Under the pieces are notes generated by a model. That model did no database searches. It was not told the DNA's origin and saw only the letters and a list, made by a program, of their open reading frames with translations. This document shows positions 6,906-13,839 of a stretch of 14,775 nt of DNA, in pieces. The DNA is from an uncultured Collinsella sp. (GTDB lineage Bacteria; Actinomycetota; Coriobacteriia; Coriobacteriales; Coriobacteriaceae). The stretch is from assembly GCA_902496645.1 (NCBI GenBank), contig CABVBR010000038.1, forward strand, positions 1 to 14,775, in the 5' to 3' direction. The translations under genes and the position numbers were made by a program. Within the stretch, counting starts at the first letter, position 1; each line of letters starts with the position of its first letter.

Positions 6906-7916
6906 CTACGCCCGCAGGTCCTTCACGCTGGAACGCTCGACCAGCACGCCCGACACAAGCGTACGGCTTCTGGAGCTCGGGGCTTCCAGACCTGCGACGA
7001 CCTCGTTAAGTGCACGGATGCCCAGCTCGCGGTGGCGAAACTTCACTGACGTCAGAATCGAGTTGGGAATCGTCTTGTAGAGTTCGTCGTCAAAGCCGAT
7101 CACGGACACGTCGTCGGGCACCCTGAGTCCTCTGTCACGCAGAGCCATCATCACGCCGTTGGCCATGCAGTCGTTAGCAGCGAGGACCGCCGTGCAATCG
7201 GGTTTATCGGCAAGCACAAGGCCCGCGGCATAGCCACTATCCGCATTCCAATCACCTTGCAGAGGCTCGGGCGGCTCAACGCCACGCGCCTCGAGTGCCG
7301 CACGCCAACCTTTCATACGGCACTGGCTCGACAGCGACTCTTTCTTACCCGAAACGAAATACACGTTCTTGTGCCCGTGGTTCAAGAAGTACTCGCACGC
7401 CATGCGCGCGCCGCCCTCTTGGTCGTCACTGACGGTGGAGCAGGTAGGATGTTCCATCGGTGTGATAATCACCGTCTTGAGGTCTTTCGGCGCCTCAAAG
7501 GTATCAAAGTCATCGACCATCTGACGCAGGTTGAAGATCATGCCATCAACAGGCAGCTGCGACATCCTGCGCGCCGCATCGGCAAGGGTCATCTTCTCCC
7601 CCGCCCGCTTTTTGATCATCGTGAGAGCAAAGCCTCGCTCTTCGGCGGCATCGGCGATACCGTCAATCATGTCCACGGCACCGCCCGAAAGATGGAACAG
7701 CACCACACCGATGCACCCGTATCGGCCCAACTTGAGCGAACGCGCGGCAAAGTTAGTTCGAAATCCGAGCGCCTCCATTGCGGCATGGACCTTATCGCGC
7801 GTCGATTCGCGAACGCTATCGGGCTCATTGATTACACGAGATACCGTCTTGAGAGATACGCCGGCGGCAACCGCCACATCGTTCATTGAGACGTTTTTCT
7901 TGTCCAACGTTGCCAC
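6906..7916 (-). CDS. LacI-family transcriptional regulator of cassette 2
   Basis: This 336-aa LacI/GalR protein has a helix-turn-helix at about residues 10-31 (VSMNDVAVAAGVSLKTVSR), a hinge helix, and an effector domain with blocks LPVDGMIF, LAANDCMANG and PDDVSVIGFDDE. I place the start at the GTG at 7914-7916. It has GGAGA a few bases upstream, and the resulting N terminus (MATLDKKNVSMNDVA) aligns with the paralogue's (MAAVKKSVSVKDVA). The ATG at 7937 would add seven residues but has no ribosome site. The gene is divergent from the cassette 2 EIICB gene, with a perfect palindromic operator between them. The helix-turn-helix differs from the paralogue at key recognition positions (Leu-Lys for Glu-Gln), so operator preference may differ slightly. 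It is probably a sugar-responsive repressor. Confidence 0.92.
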   Translation of the reverse strand: MATLDKKNVSMNDVAVAAGVSLKTVSRVINEPDSVRESTRDKVHAAMEALGFRTNFAARSLKLGRYGCIGVVLFHLSGGAVDMIDGIADAAEERGFALTMIKKRAGEKMTLADAARRMSQLPVDGMIFNLRQMVDDFDTFEAPKDLKTVIITPMEHPTCSTVSDDQEGGARMACEYFLNHGHKNVYFVSGKKESLSSQCRMKGWRAALEARGVEPPEPLQGDWNADSGYAAGLVLADKPDCTAVLAANDCMANGVMMALRDRGLRVPDDVSVIGFDDELYKTIPNSILTSVKFRHRELGIRALNEVVAGLEAPSSRSRTLVSGVLVERSSVKDLRA

Positions 7917-8053
7917 TATTTCTCCCATCGGCTTCATGTCGCATTATTTCTGCGTTCTAGCATACACTACCTGCCTGATCGATAAATCAACCGTTTACCA
8001 GACAATATCGACCGCTCACCCGTAAATCCTTGTTGCGCTTTCATAAATGTCTT

Positions 8054-8064
8054 ACGTTGTCATT
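8054..8064 (+). promoter_or_regulatory. Operator half-site upstream of cassette 2
   Basis: ACGTTGTCATT repeats the right half of the palindrome at 8068-8089 exactly, but its left half is poorly matched. The two CpG centres are 23 bp apart, about two helical turns. It is probably an auxiliary half-site. Confidence 0.45.
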
Positions 8065-8086
8065 ATCGAAATGACAACGTTGTCAT
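8057..8086 (+). promoter_or_regulatory. Tentative promoter of the cassette 2 EIICB-GH1 operon
   Basis: TTGTCA (8057-8062), an 18-bp spacer and TGTCAT (8081-8086) match consensus at five and four of six bases. Both boxes lie within operator half-sites, which would make repression by occlusion direct. Part of the match follows from the repeated operator sequence, so confidence is low. Confidence 0.3.
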
Positions 8087-8089
8087 TTC
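8068..8089. promoter_or_regulatory. Perfect 22-bp LacI-type operator of cassette 2
   Basis: A perfect palindrome with core AATGACAACGTTGTCATT is centred on the CpG at 8078/8079. Size, symmetry and central CG are typical of LacI/GalR operators. It shares AATG--AACGTTG-CATT with operators A and B of cassette 1. Confidence 0.75.
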
Positions 8090-8094
8090 ACAAC

Positions 8095-8115
8095 GCCTTC
8101 CTTAAGCAGGAAGGC
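8095..8115 (+). other. Small hairpin in the cassette 2 leader
   Basis: An 8-bp perfect stem (8095-8102 with 8108-8115, arm GCCTTCCT) with a 5-nt loop begins just after the operator and would lie at the very 5' end of the mRNA. No T run follows, so it is more likely to stabilise the transcript than to terminate it. Cassette 1 has no equivalent. Confidence 0.4.
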
Positions 8116-8191
8116 TTCCGGGCAGTCCTGACCATCCATCGACGACCAGTTCCATCCACATGCATCGCGCATCAAGTAGCAAAGGAGCTCT

Positions 8192-9970
8192 ATGGACGCC
8201 ATCGTAAAGATGCTCGAAAAGCATCAACCGTTCTTTGAGAAGATCTCGAGGAACATCTATCTCCAGGCCATCAAGGACGGATTCCTTGGGTGCATGCCCA
8301 TTGTCCTCACCTCTTCGATCTTCCTGCTCATCGCCACGCTCCCCGGCGTCGTTGGCGTCACGCTGCCCCAGCCGCTCATCGACTGGTGCAACAAGCTGTA
8401 CAACTTCACCATGGGCGTCATGGGCATCATGGTTGCCGGCACCACCGCCAAGAACTTCACGGCTTCCATGAACCGTCGGATGCCCGCCGGCAAGGTGCTC
8501 AACGACGGCTCCACCATGGTTGCCGCCCAGTGCAGCATGCTTTTGCTCGCCGTTACGCAGTTCACCACCAAGCTCGACGGCTCCGAGCTTTCGGTCTTCG
8601 ATTGCACCAGCATGGGCACGCGCGGGCTGTTCTCGGCCTATATCGCTGCGTTCATTACCGTGTGGGTCTACAAGTTCTGCGTCTCGCGCGATCTGACCAT
8701 TAAGCTGCCCAAGGAGGTCCCGGGCGCTATCGCTCAGAACTTCCGCGACATCATCCCCTTCGGCGGTGCTGTCATCATCTGCGGCATCATCGATGTGGTT
8801 GTGCGCAACCTCATGGGCGTTCCGTTCTCCGAGCTGCTCATCAAGCTGCTCTCTCCGCTCTTCACCGCAGCAGAGACCTACCCTGGCCTCATCCTTATCC
8901 AGGCTGCCACCGCGTTCTTCTGGTTTATCGGCGTCCACGGCCCCTCGATTGTCCAGCCGGGCATCGACCCCATCCGTCTTGCCAACCAGGCCGAGAACCT
9001 GCAGGTTCTGCTGGCCGGTGGCCACCCTGCCCACTCCCTCACCTTTAACATGTCGCTCGTGGGTGAGTTCGGCGGCACCGGCGCCACGTTCATCGTGCCG
9101 CTTCTGCTGATTCTCTTTATGAAGTCCAAGCAGCTCAAAGCCGTCGGTAAGGCCTCGATTGTTCCTGTTGCCTTCGCTGTCAACGAGCCGCTGCTCTTTG
9201 GCGCGCCCATGATCCTCAACCCCTACATGCTCATCCCCTTTGTTGCCGCCGGCTGCGTCAACGTGAGTGTTGCCAAGTTCTTTATCGATAACGTGGGCAT
9301 GAACGGCTTCTCCTTCGTGGTGCCTTGGGCCACCCCCGCCCCCATCGGCATCTTCATCACCACGAACTTCCAGCTTATTGCCCTGGTATTTGTCGCGATC
9401 ATCATCTTGCTGGACGCCGTCATCTACCTGCCGTTCTTGAAGGCATACGATAAGCTGCTCTGCGACCAGGAAGCCGAGCGCGCCGCCGAGCTGGGTCTCG
9501 AGTCCGATGGTGCTGCCACCATCGCTGCCAGCACCCCTGCGCCCGCTGTCGAGCAGACCGCCGCTTCCGTCGAGCCGACCGCCGCTGCCGTCGACAGCGA
9601 GCCTGTCGCCGATCAGCCCGAGCCCGCCGCCGACGCATCCGCCAAGAAGGATGTCGACGGTCTGAAGGTCCTCGTCCTGTGCGCCGGCGCTGGCACCTCC
9701 GCCATGCTCGCCAACGCCATTAAGGAAGGTGCCGCACAGACCGGCGAGAACATCGCCTCCTCTGCAGGTGCCTATGGTCAGCACACCGCCATCATGGATC
9801 AGTACGACGTTATCGTGCTTGCCCCGCAGGTCCGTAGCTACTACAACGACATGAAGGCTGACACCGATCGCCTGGGCATTAAGCTGCTCGCCCCGCGCGG
9901 CAAGGAATATATCGACCTTACCCGCGACCCCGCTGGCGCCATCAAGTGGCTCCGCGAGAACCTCGACTAG
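8192..9970 (+). CDS. lacE: PTS EIICB permease, lactose/cellobiose family (cassette 2)
   Basis: This 592-aa paralogue of the 3278-5053 permease has the same order: EIIC (residues 1 to about 415), a linker rich in Ala, Pro, Glu and Val (about 415-490), and EIIB (about 491-592). EIIC shows GVHGPSIVQP (His249) and NEPLLFGAP (Glu332). The EIIB phosphocysteine is Cys497 in VLVLCAGAGTSA. AAAGGAG lies four bases before the ATG. The linker differs strongly from that of cassette 1 in composition, while the catalytic blocks are conserved, as expected for an old duplication. No EIIA is fused or adjacent, so it must draw phosphate from a separate EIIA, probably the one at 1364-1702. The substrate may differ from that of cassette 1. 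Confidence 0.93.
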   Translation: MDAIVKMLEKHQPFFEKISRNIYLQAIKDGFLGCMPIVLTSSIFLLIATLPGVVGVTLPQPLIDWCNKLYNFTMGVMGIMVAGTTAKNFTASMNRRMPAGKVLNDGSTMVAAQCSMLLLAVTQFTTKLDGSELSVFDCTSMGTRGLFSAYIAAFITVWVYKFCVSRDLTIKLPKEVPGAIAQNFRDIIPFGGAVIICGIIDVVVRNLMGVPFSELLIKLLSPLFTAAETYPGLILIQAATAFFWFIGVHGPSIVQPGIDPIRLANQAENLQVLLAGGHPAHSLTFNMSLVGEFGGTGATFIVPLLLILFMKSKQLKAVGKASIVPVAFAVNEPLLFGAPMILNPYMLIPFVAAGCVNVSVAKFFIDNVGMNGFSFVVPWATPAPIGIFITTNFQLIALVFVAIIILLDAVIYLPFLKAYDKLLCDQEAERAAELGLESDGAATIAASTPAPAVEQTAASVEPTAAAVDSEPVADQPEPAADASAKKDVDGLKVLVLCAGAGTSAMLANAIKEGAAQTGENIASSAGAYGQHTAIMDQYDVIVLAPQVRSYYNDMKADTDRLGIKLLAPRGKEYIDLTRDPAGAIKWLRENLD

Positions 9971-9984
9971 CTCCTCCCTCTGTT

Positions 9985-10011
9985 GGTGCCCGGATCCCCA
10001 GTTCGGGCACC
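9985..10011 (+). promoter_or_regulatory. Intercistronic hairpin between EIICB and GH1 (cassette 2)
   Basis: A perfect 8-bp stem (9985-9992 with 10004-10011, arm GGTGCCCG), extendable by two pairs, is followed by CTCTCCCTAT with no T run. It is therefore not a classic terminator. Its position matches the hairpin at 5064-5095 in cassette 1. Confidence 0.5.
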
Positions 10012-10045
10012 TCTCCCTATCCACGACCTTATGAAAGGACAGCAG

Positions 10046-11467
10046 ATGACGAACCTCATGCAGTTCCCCGACGGCTTTGTGTTTGGCGGCGCCACCGCCG
10101 CTTACCAGGTTGAGGGCGAGACCCGCACGCACGGAAAGGGTAAAGTGCCCTGGGATGACTTCCTGGCTGCTCAGGGCCGTTTCTCCCCCGACCCCGCGAG
10201 CGACTTCTACAACAAATACCCGGTCGATATCGATCTGTGCCAGCGCTTTGGCATCAACGGCATTCGCGTCTCCATCGCTTGGAGCCGCATCTTCCCCAAC
10301 GGCACCGGCGAGGTTAACCCCGAAGGTGTTGCCTACTATCATGAGCTCTTTGCCACCTGCAACAAGGCCGGCGTTATCCCCTATGTCACGCTCGATCACT
10401 TTGACACGCCCGAGGCCTTCTACCAGGACGGCGGCGAAGGCTTCCTGACGCGCACGACGATCGACGCCTTTATCGAATACGCCAAGTTCTGCTTTGCCGA
10501 GTTCACCGAGGTCAAGCACTGGTTTACCTTTAACGAGATTCCCGCGACCGCCGAGGGCAGCTTTATCGTCGGAAACTGGCCGCACGGCGAGAAGTATCGC
10601 CTGGACAAGGCCTTCCAGCTTATGCATAACATGATGGTGGCCCACGCCAAGGCCGTTGTCGCCTTCCACGAGGGCGGCTTTGAGGGCGAGATCGGCATTG
10701 TCCAGAACCTGGAGCCCAAGTATCCCCTCGACCCCAACAGCGCTGCCGACTGCGAGGCAGCCCGCATGGCCGACGTCATCAACAACCGCTGGGTGCTCGA
10801 CGCCACCTTCCGCGGCCATTACGCAGCCGATACCATGGAAGCCGCAACCAAGTTGGCACATATCGCCGGCGGCGAGCTCGATGTTCGCGACGAGGACATC
10901 GCCGCGCTGACCGCCGCGCTCCCCTACAACGATTGCCTGGGCGTCAACACCTACAAGTGCCAGTTCCTGCGTGCCGCCGAGGGCGAAAACGACATCAACC
11001 ACAACGGCACCGGTGACAAGGGTTCCTCGCGCTGGTTCCTCAAGGGCGTGGGCGAAGCGTGCGTGCGCCCGGGCGTTCCCACCACCGATTGGGACTGGAT
11101 CATTTATCCCGAGGGACTGTACGACCTGCTGCTGCGCATCAAGAACGATTACCCCAACTACAAGAAGATCTATATCACCGAGAACGGCATGGGCTACAAA
11201 GACGACTTCGAGAACGGCTTTATCGATGACGCTCCCCGTATCGACTACATGCGTCAGCATCTCGCATGGGTCCTCAAGGCAATCGACGGCGGCGTGAACG
11301 TCGATGGCTACTTTGTATGGTCGCTGCAGGACCAGTTCTCCTGGACCAACGGCTACAACAAGCGCTATGGCCTGTTCTACATCGACTTCGAAACCCAGGA
11401 GCGTTACCCCAAGGCAAGCGCGTACTGGTACAAGAACGTCGCAGAGACCGGTCTGCTCATGGCCTAG
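10046..11467 (+). CDS. lacG: 6-phospho-beta-galactosidase, GH1 (cassette 2)
   Basis: This 473-aa GH1 enzyme is closely similar to the 5120-6559 product. Acid/base Glu164 is in TFNEI and nucleophile Glu379 in ITENGMG, again 215 apart. The phosphate and specificity site SWTNGYNKRYG supplies Ser432, Trp433, Lys439 and Tyr441, a LacG-type set. The C-terminal block ETQERYPKASAYWYK is nearly that of lactococcal LacG. I chose the ATG at 10046 because AAAGGA lies six bases upstream and it puts the conserved FVFGGATAAYQ block at the usual distance. An in-frame TTG at 9983 would run through the hairpin and add 21 unrelated residues. The enzyme would split the phosphosugar imported by the preceding EIICB. 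A terminator follows directly. Confidence 0.92.
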   Translation: MTNLMQFPDGFVFGGATAAYQVEGETRTHGKGKVPWDDFLAAQGRFSPDPASDFYNKYPVDIDLCQRFGINGIRVSIAWSRIFPNGTGEVNPEGVAYYHELFATCNKAGVIPYVTLDHFDTPEAFYQDGGEGFLTRTTIDAFIEYAKFCFAEFTEVKHWFTFNEIPATAEGSFIVGNWPHGEKYRLDKAFQLMHNMMVAHAKAVVAFHEGGFEGEIGIVQNLEPKYPLDPNSAADCEAARMADVINNRWVLDATFRGHYAADTMEAATKLAHIAGGELDVRDEDIAALTAALPYNDCLGVNTYKCQFLRAAEGENDINHNGTGDKGSSRWFLKGVGEACVRPGVPTTDWDWIIYPEGLYDLLLRIKNDYPNYKKIYITENGMGYKDDFENGFIDDAPRIDYMRQHLAWVLKAIDGGVNVDGYFVWSLQDQFSWTNGYNKRYGLFYIDFETQERYPKASAYWYKNVAETGLLMA

Positions 11468-11489
11468 TTTCAGCCGCATACCCCCTGTC

Positions 11490-11532
11490 GGCCGCATGCG
11501 AATCCCCCACGGGCTCGCATGCGGCCTTTTTT
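11490..11532 (+). terminator. Terminator of the cassette 2 operon
   Basis: A perfect 12-bp stem (11490-11501 with 11515-11526, arm GGCCGCATGCGA) with a 13-nt loop is followed by six T residues at 11527-11532, starting 22 bp past the GH1 stop codon. Confidence 0.92.
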
Positions 11533-11556
11533 GTATTGGTTCAGCCGGAATCCGCA

Positions 11557-11623
11557 TGTTTATCTCGATCTGTAACATCTAGCCGAGAATTTCGGTCCTA
11601 ACTGTTACAGATCAAGACAAACA
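11557..11623. repeat. Hairpin repeat copy 4
   Basis: The arms at 11557-11577 and 11603-11623 pair at 19 of 21 positions around a 25-nt loop. The loop begins TCTAGC and holds an inner CCGA/TCGG stem. The arm end ATCTGTAACA is identical to copies 1-3. It begins 24 bp after the cassette 2 terminator, much as copy 1 follows the cassette 1 terminator. Confidence 0.82.
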
Positions 11624-11642
11624 CTCGTGCCGTCCCGCAAAA

Positions 11643-11697
11643 TCTAAATCTGTAACATCTAACCCGGTTTTGGCCGTGTAACTGTTACAGATCGAGA
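11643..11697. repeat. Hairpin repeat copy 5
   Basis: The arms at 11643-11657 and 11683-11697 share the inner ATCTGTAACA pairing but have two outer mismatches. The loop is again 25 nt, with an inner CGG/CCG pairing. The centre is 80 bp from that of copy 4, the same pitch as in the first cluster. Confidence 0.75.
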
Positions 11698-11801
11698 CAA
11701 TTAGTTGGCGGATATAACCTTTTCAGGCATTTATCACACGAGGCTCTCCGCACGTCAATCTACCTGCTGATTTACAAAAATACCGACCTTTGAAAAGGCT
11801 G

Positions 11802-11826
11802 ATGTTTTAACATGCCGTGGTACAAT
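11802..11826 (+). promoter_or_regulatory. Promoter and possible operator of the toxin-antitoxin operon
   Basis: A TACAAT -10 box is at 11821-11826, but no convincing -35 is present. Just upstream, ATGTT-TT-AACAT (11802-11813) is an inverted repeat in the spacer region, a usual place for an antitoxin-toxin autorepression site. The predicted transcript would start near 11833, ahead of the AAGGAGG ribosome site at 11841-11847. The stretch 11698-11801 is AT-rich and shows no gene. Confidence 0.5.
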
Positions 11827-11852
11827 TATGTCCCATCGCAAAGGAGGTTCAT

Positions 11853-12119
11853 ATGCCCACTTGTGTGCCCGTCCGAGACATGAAGGACACCGCTGCATTT
11901 ACCGCGCTTGTTGAGTCTGAGCGCGACGTCACCGTTACCAAAAACGGCTACGAGGCCATGCACTGCATCAGCAGCGACCAGTATCGCCTCATGCAAGACG
12001 AAATCGCCAAGGCCAAGCTGCTGTCTCGAATGATGTTGGCAGAAGATGAGATTTCGCAAGGCGATTACAGCGACTACGACTCCTTCGCGACCTCGATACG
12101 AGACAAATATGGCTTATAA
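11853..12119 (+). CDS. Type II antitoxin, Phd/YefM family
   Basis: This 88-aa protein begins MPTCVPVRDMKDTAAF and continues with VTVTKNGYEAMHCIS, the standard Phd/YefM N-terminal fold that binds DNA and forms dimers. The acidic, flexible C-terminal part (about residues 50-88) would wrap around the toxin. The start is the ATG with AAGGAGG five bases upstream. A longer reading from a GTG at 11817 would run through the -10 box and the ribosome site, so I reject it. It overlaps the toxin gene by 11 bp, implying translational coupling. It would neutralise the toxin and repress the operon. Its sequence is less GC-rich than the PTS genes. Family call is good; the exact subfamily is uncertain. Confidence 0.85.
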   Translation: MPTCVPVRDMKDTAAFTALVESERDVTVTKNGYEAMHCISSDQYRLMQDEIAKAKLLSRMMLAEDEISQGDYSDYDSFATSIRDKYGL

Positions 12120-12414
12120 CGTCGTAATTCTCAAAAGCGCGCGGTATGAGTACGAGAGTATCGTCGGATACCTTGCCCAAATCCTTAAGAATCCGCGTGC
12201 AGCGGGCAATTTCGTTGCTGAGTTTGAATATCAGCTTGATTTGCTTCGCGAGCAGCCGCTCCTACGACCCCTCTCACACATACGTGAGTTGGCGGCGCGC
12301 AATTACCGATCGTTTCCCGTCAACAACTACGTGTGTCTTTACAAGTTTGAGCGCGAAACGATCTACATCGCTCACGTTTTCCACCAGTCGCAGGACTACG
12401 CCCGCTTGGTCTAG
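12109..12414 (+). CDS. Type II toxin, RelE/ParE superfamily
   Basis: This 101-aa basic protein has the RelE/ParE pattern: an N-terminal helical hairpin (MAYNVVILKSARYEYESIV), a central RPLSHIRELAARNYRSFP strand region, and a C-terminal YIAHVFHQSQDYARLV block. RelE types are ribosome-dependent mRNA endonucleases and ParE types target DNA gyrase; the sequence alone does not decide which. The ATG at 12109 overlaps the antitoxin end and gives the usual toxin length. The in-frame ATG at 12046 would add 21 residues that do not fit the family. Pairing with the upstream antitoxin supports the call. Confidence 0.85.
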   Translation: MAYNVVILKSARYEYESIVGYLAQILKNPRAAGNFVAEFEYQLDLLREQPLLRPLSHIRELAARNYRSFPVNNYVCLYKFERETIYIAHVFHQSQDYARLV

Positions 12415-12448
12415 TTTGCAAGCTAAGTCTTTGCCCATCCACGTTTGC

Positions 12449-12560
12449 ACGTCATATCGCGTCACTTTGACACGTAAAATGACACGCAAATTTATTCGTG
12501 TCATATATTTGACGCGCAAAATGACGTGTAAAATTTTACGTGTCATTTCTCACGTCAAAT
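12449..12560. promoter_or_regulatory. Dense GACRYGY operator array with 42-bp tandem duplication
   Basis: The AT-rich gap before the AlbA_2-type gene holds about eight copies of a GAC(A/G)(C/T)G(C/T) motif in both orientations. The stretches 12466-12507 and 12508-12549 are two tandem 42-bp units, identical at 32 of 42 positions. In each unit two direct motifs start 12 bp apart (12469/12481 and 12511/12523), followed by an inverted copy. In unit 2 this makes a 30-bp near-palindrome at 12519-12548 (13 of 15 pairs). A possible promoter inside is TTGACA (12467-12472), 18 bp, TTTATT. It is probably a multi-site operator, perhaps for the downstream protein itself. Confidence 0.6.
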
Positions 12561-12582
12561 TGAAGCGAAACGGAGCAACACG

Positions 12583-13839
12583 ATGCAAGAATCCAAAGAT
12601 CTTGAATTCAAGGAATGCGTCACCAATTCGTTCCTTAAAACCGTCTCCGCTTATGCGAACAGCACGGGAGGACGCGTTCTATTTGGAATTAACGACGACG
12701 GAGAAACCGTTGGCCTCGATGACCCCAAGCAGACCTGCCTGGATATCGAAAACAAGATTAACGATTCGATCATCCCCCAGCCTGATTACTCCTTAAAAAT
12801 CAACGAGCCCGATGCAACTGTAGAGCTTACGGTCTTTCCCGGCAGGTCGAAGCCTTACCTATACCGCTCGAAGGCATACAAGCGCAATGACACCGCGACC
12901 ATACCAGTTGATACCCTAGGCCTTTCGCGTCTTGTACTCGAGGGTCAAAACCTCTCCTTTGAACAGCTCCCGGCAAGCAAGCAAAATCTATCTTTCACCG
13001 TTTTAGAGAATCGCCTAAAAGCAAAGCTCTCACTTCAGTCATTCACAACCGATACTCTCAAAACCCTCGGCCTGCTCGATGAGACCGGAACCTACAACAA
13101 CGCGGCAGAACTGCTCGCGGACGAGAACGATTTCCCAGGTATCGACATGGCGGTGTTTGGCAACACCATCAACCTCATTAAGCAGCGCAAAACTCTCGAA
13201 CATGCATCGGTTTTAACGGAGATTGACGGCGCTCTTGAACTATTTGAAACTCAGTACTGTTACGAAGAGATCAAGGGAATGGAGCGGGTCCGCAAGGAGC
13301 TCATTCCGCTCGAAGCATTCCGCGAGGCCATTACCAATGCAATCGTTCACAGGACTTGGGATGTACCCGCGCACATTCGCATCTCAATGTTCGACGACCG
13401 CGTGGAAGTTGCCTCGCCCGGCGGCTTGCCAGCAAGCATGACTGTCGATGAATACCTGTCCGACATGCTGTCCGTTAGACGCAATCGTATTCTTGCCGAA
13501 GTCTTCTTGCGCCTAGGCCTTATCGAGGCATTCGGAACGGGCATTATGCGAATTCGAGACACCTATAAAGACAGCATCAAAAAGCCTCGTTTTCAAGTAT
13601 CGGATAACGCTATTGTGGTCACGCTTCCCCTACTCATGGATAACCCCGGGCTCGAAGGCGACGAACTTACCGTATTCGGACTGCTGAGTGGAGTACACCC
13701 TCAATCGACAAGCGAGCTTGCGGCCAAAGTTACCTTTAGCCGCTCGAAGCTGCTTCGCATCCTCAAAAAACTCGTTGAGACAGGCCTGGCGACAGTTGAA
13801 GGCACCGGCAGGGGGCAGAAGTATCGCCTGCTTCGCTAG
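12583..13839 (+). CDS. Schlafen/AlbA_2-domain regulator with RecG-like C-terminal region
   Basis: This 418-aa protein has the layout of the COG2865-type predicted regulators. Residues about 4-112 are an AlbA_2 (Schlafen-like, putative nucleic-acid-binding) domain opening with DLEFKECVTNSFLKTVSAYA and containing the GGRVLFGINDDG block. Residues about 243-330 are a GHKL-ATPase-like region with REAITNAIVHR (Asn252), SPGGLP (278-283) and EAFGTGI. Residues about 361-417 form a winged helix with STSELAAKVTFSRSKLLRIL. Such proteins are often labelled RecG-like helicase, but no helicase motor is present. GGAG lies seven bases before the ATG. The operator-like array immediately upstream suggests autoregulation. 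Its stop codon directly abuts that of the convergent DeoR gene. The molecular role is not established; some relatives are found in defence or stress loci. Confidence 0.85.
   Translation: MQESKDLEFKECVTNSFLKTVSAYANSTGGRVLFGINDDGETVGLDDPKQTCLDIENKINDSIIPQPDYSLKINEPDATVELTVFPGRSKPYLYRSKAYKRNDTATIPVDTLGLSRLVLEGQNLSFEQLPASKQNLSFTVLENRLKAKLSLQSFTTDTLKTLGLLDETGTYNNAAELLADENDFPGIDMAVFGNTINLIKQRKTLEHASVLTEIDGALELFETQYCYEEIKGMERVRKELIPLEAFREAITNAIVHRTWDVPAHIRISMFDDRVEVASPGGLPASMTVDEYLSDMLSVRRNRILAEVFLRLGLIEAFGTGIMRIRDTYKDSIKKPRFQVSDNAIVVTLPLLMDNPGLEGDELTVFGLLSGVHPQSTSELAAKVTFSRSKLLRILKKLVETGLATVEGTGRGQKYRLLR

Noticed and set aside
9983..10045. Upstream TTG start for the cassette 2 GH1 gene
   Set aside because: It would translate through the intercistronic hairpin and add 21 residues unlike the family. 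The ATG at 10046 has a good ribosome site.
8102..11578. 1158-aa minus-strand reading frame opposite cassette 2
   Set aside because: It mirrors two well-supported plus-strand genes and even the terminator. The composition is typical of an antisense shadow frame.
11718..11798. CCTTTTCA/TGAAAAGG inverted repeat 65 bp apart before the toxin-antitoxin genes
   Set aside because: It is only 8 bp of AT-rich sequence over a long gap, so it may be chance. It is not counted as a mobile-element end.
11817..11852. GTG start giving a 100-aa antitoxin
   Set aside because: This stretch contains the -10 box and the AAGGAGG site for the ATG at 11853.
12583..13839. ATP-dependent DNA helicase RecG
   Set aside because: There are no Walker A or DEAD-box motor motifs. 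The protein is AlbA_2 plus a GHKL-like region plus a winged helix, so the RecG label reflects only C-terminal similarity.
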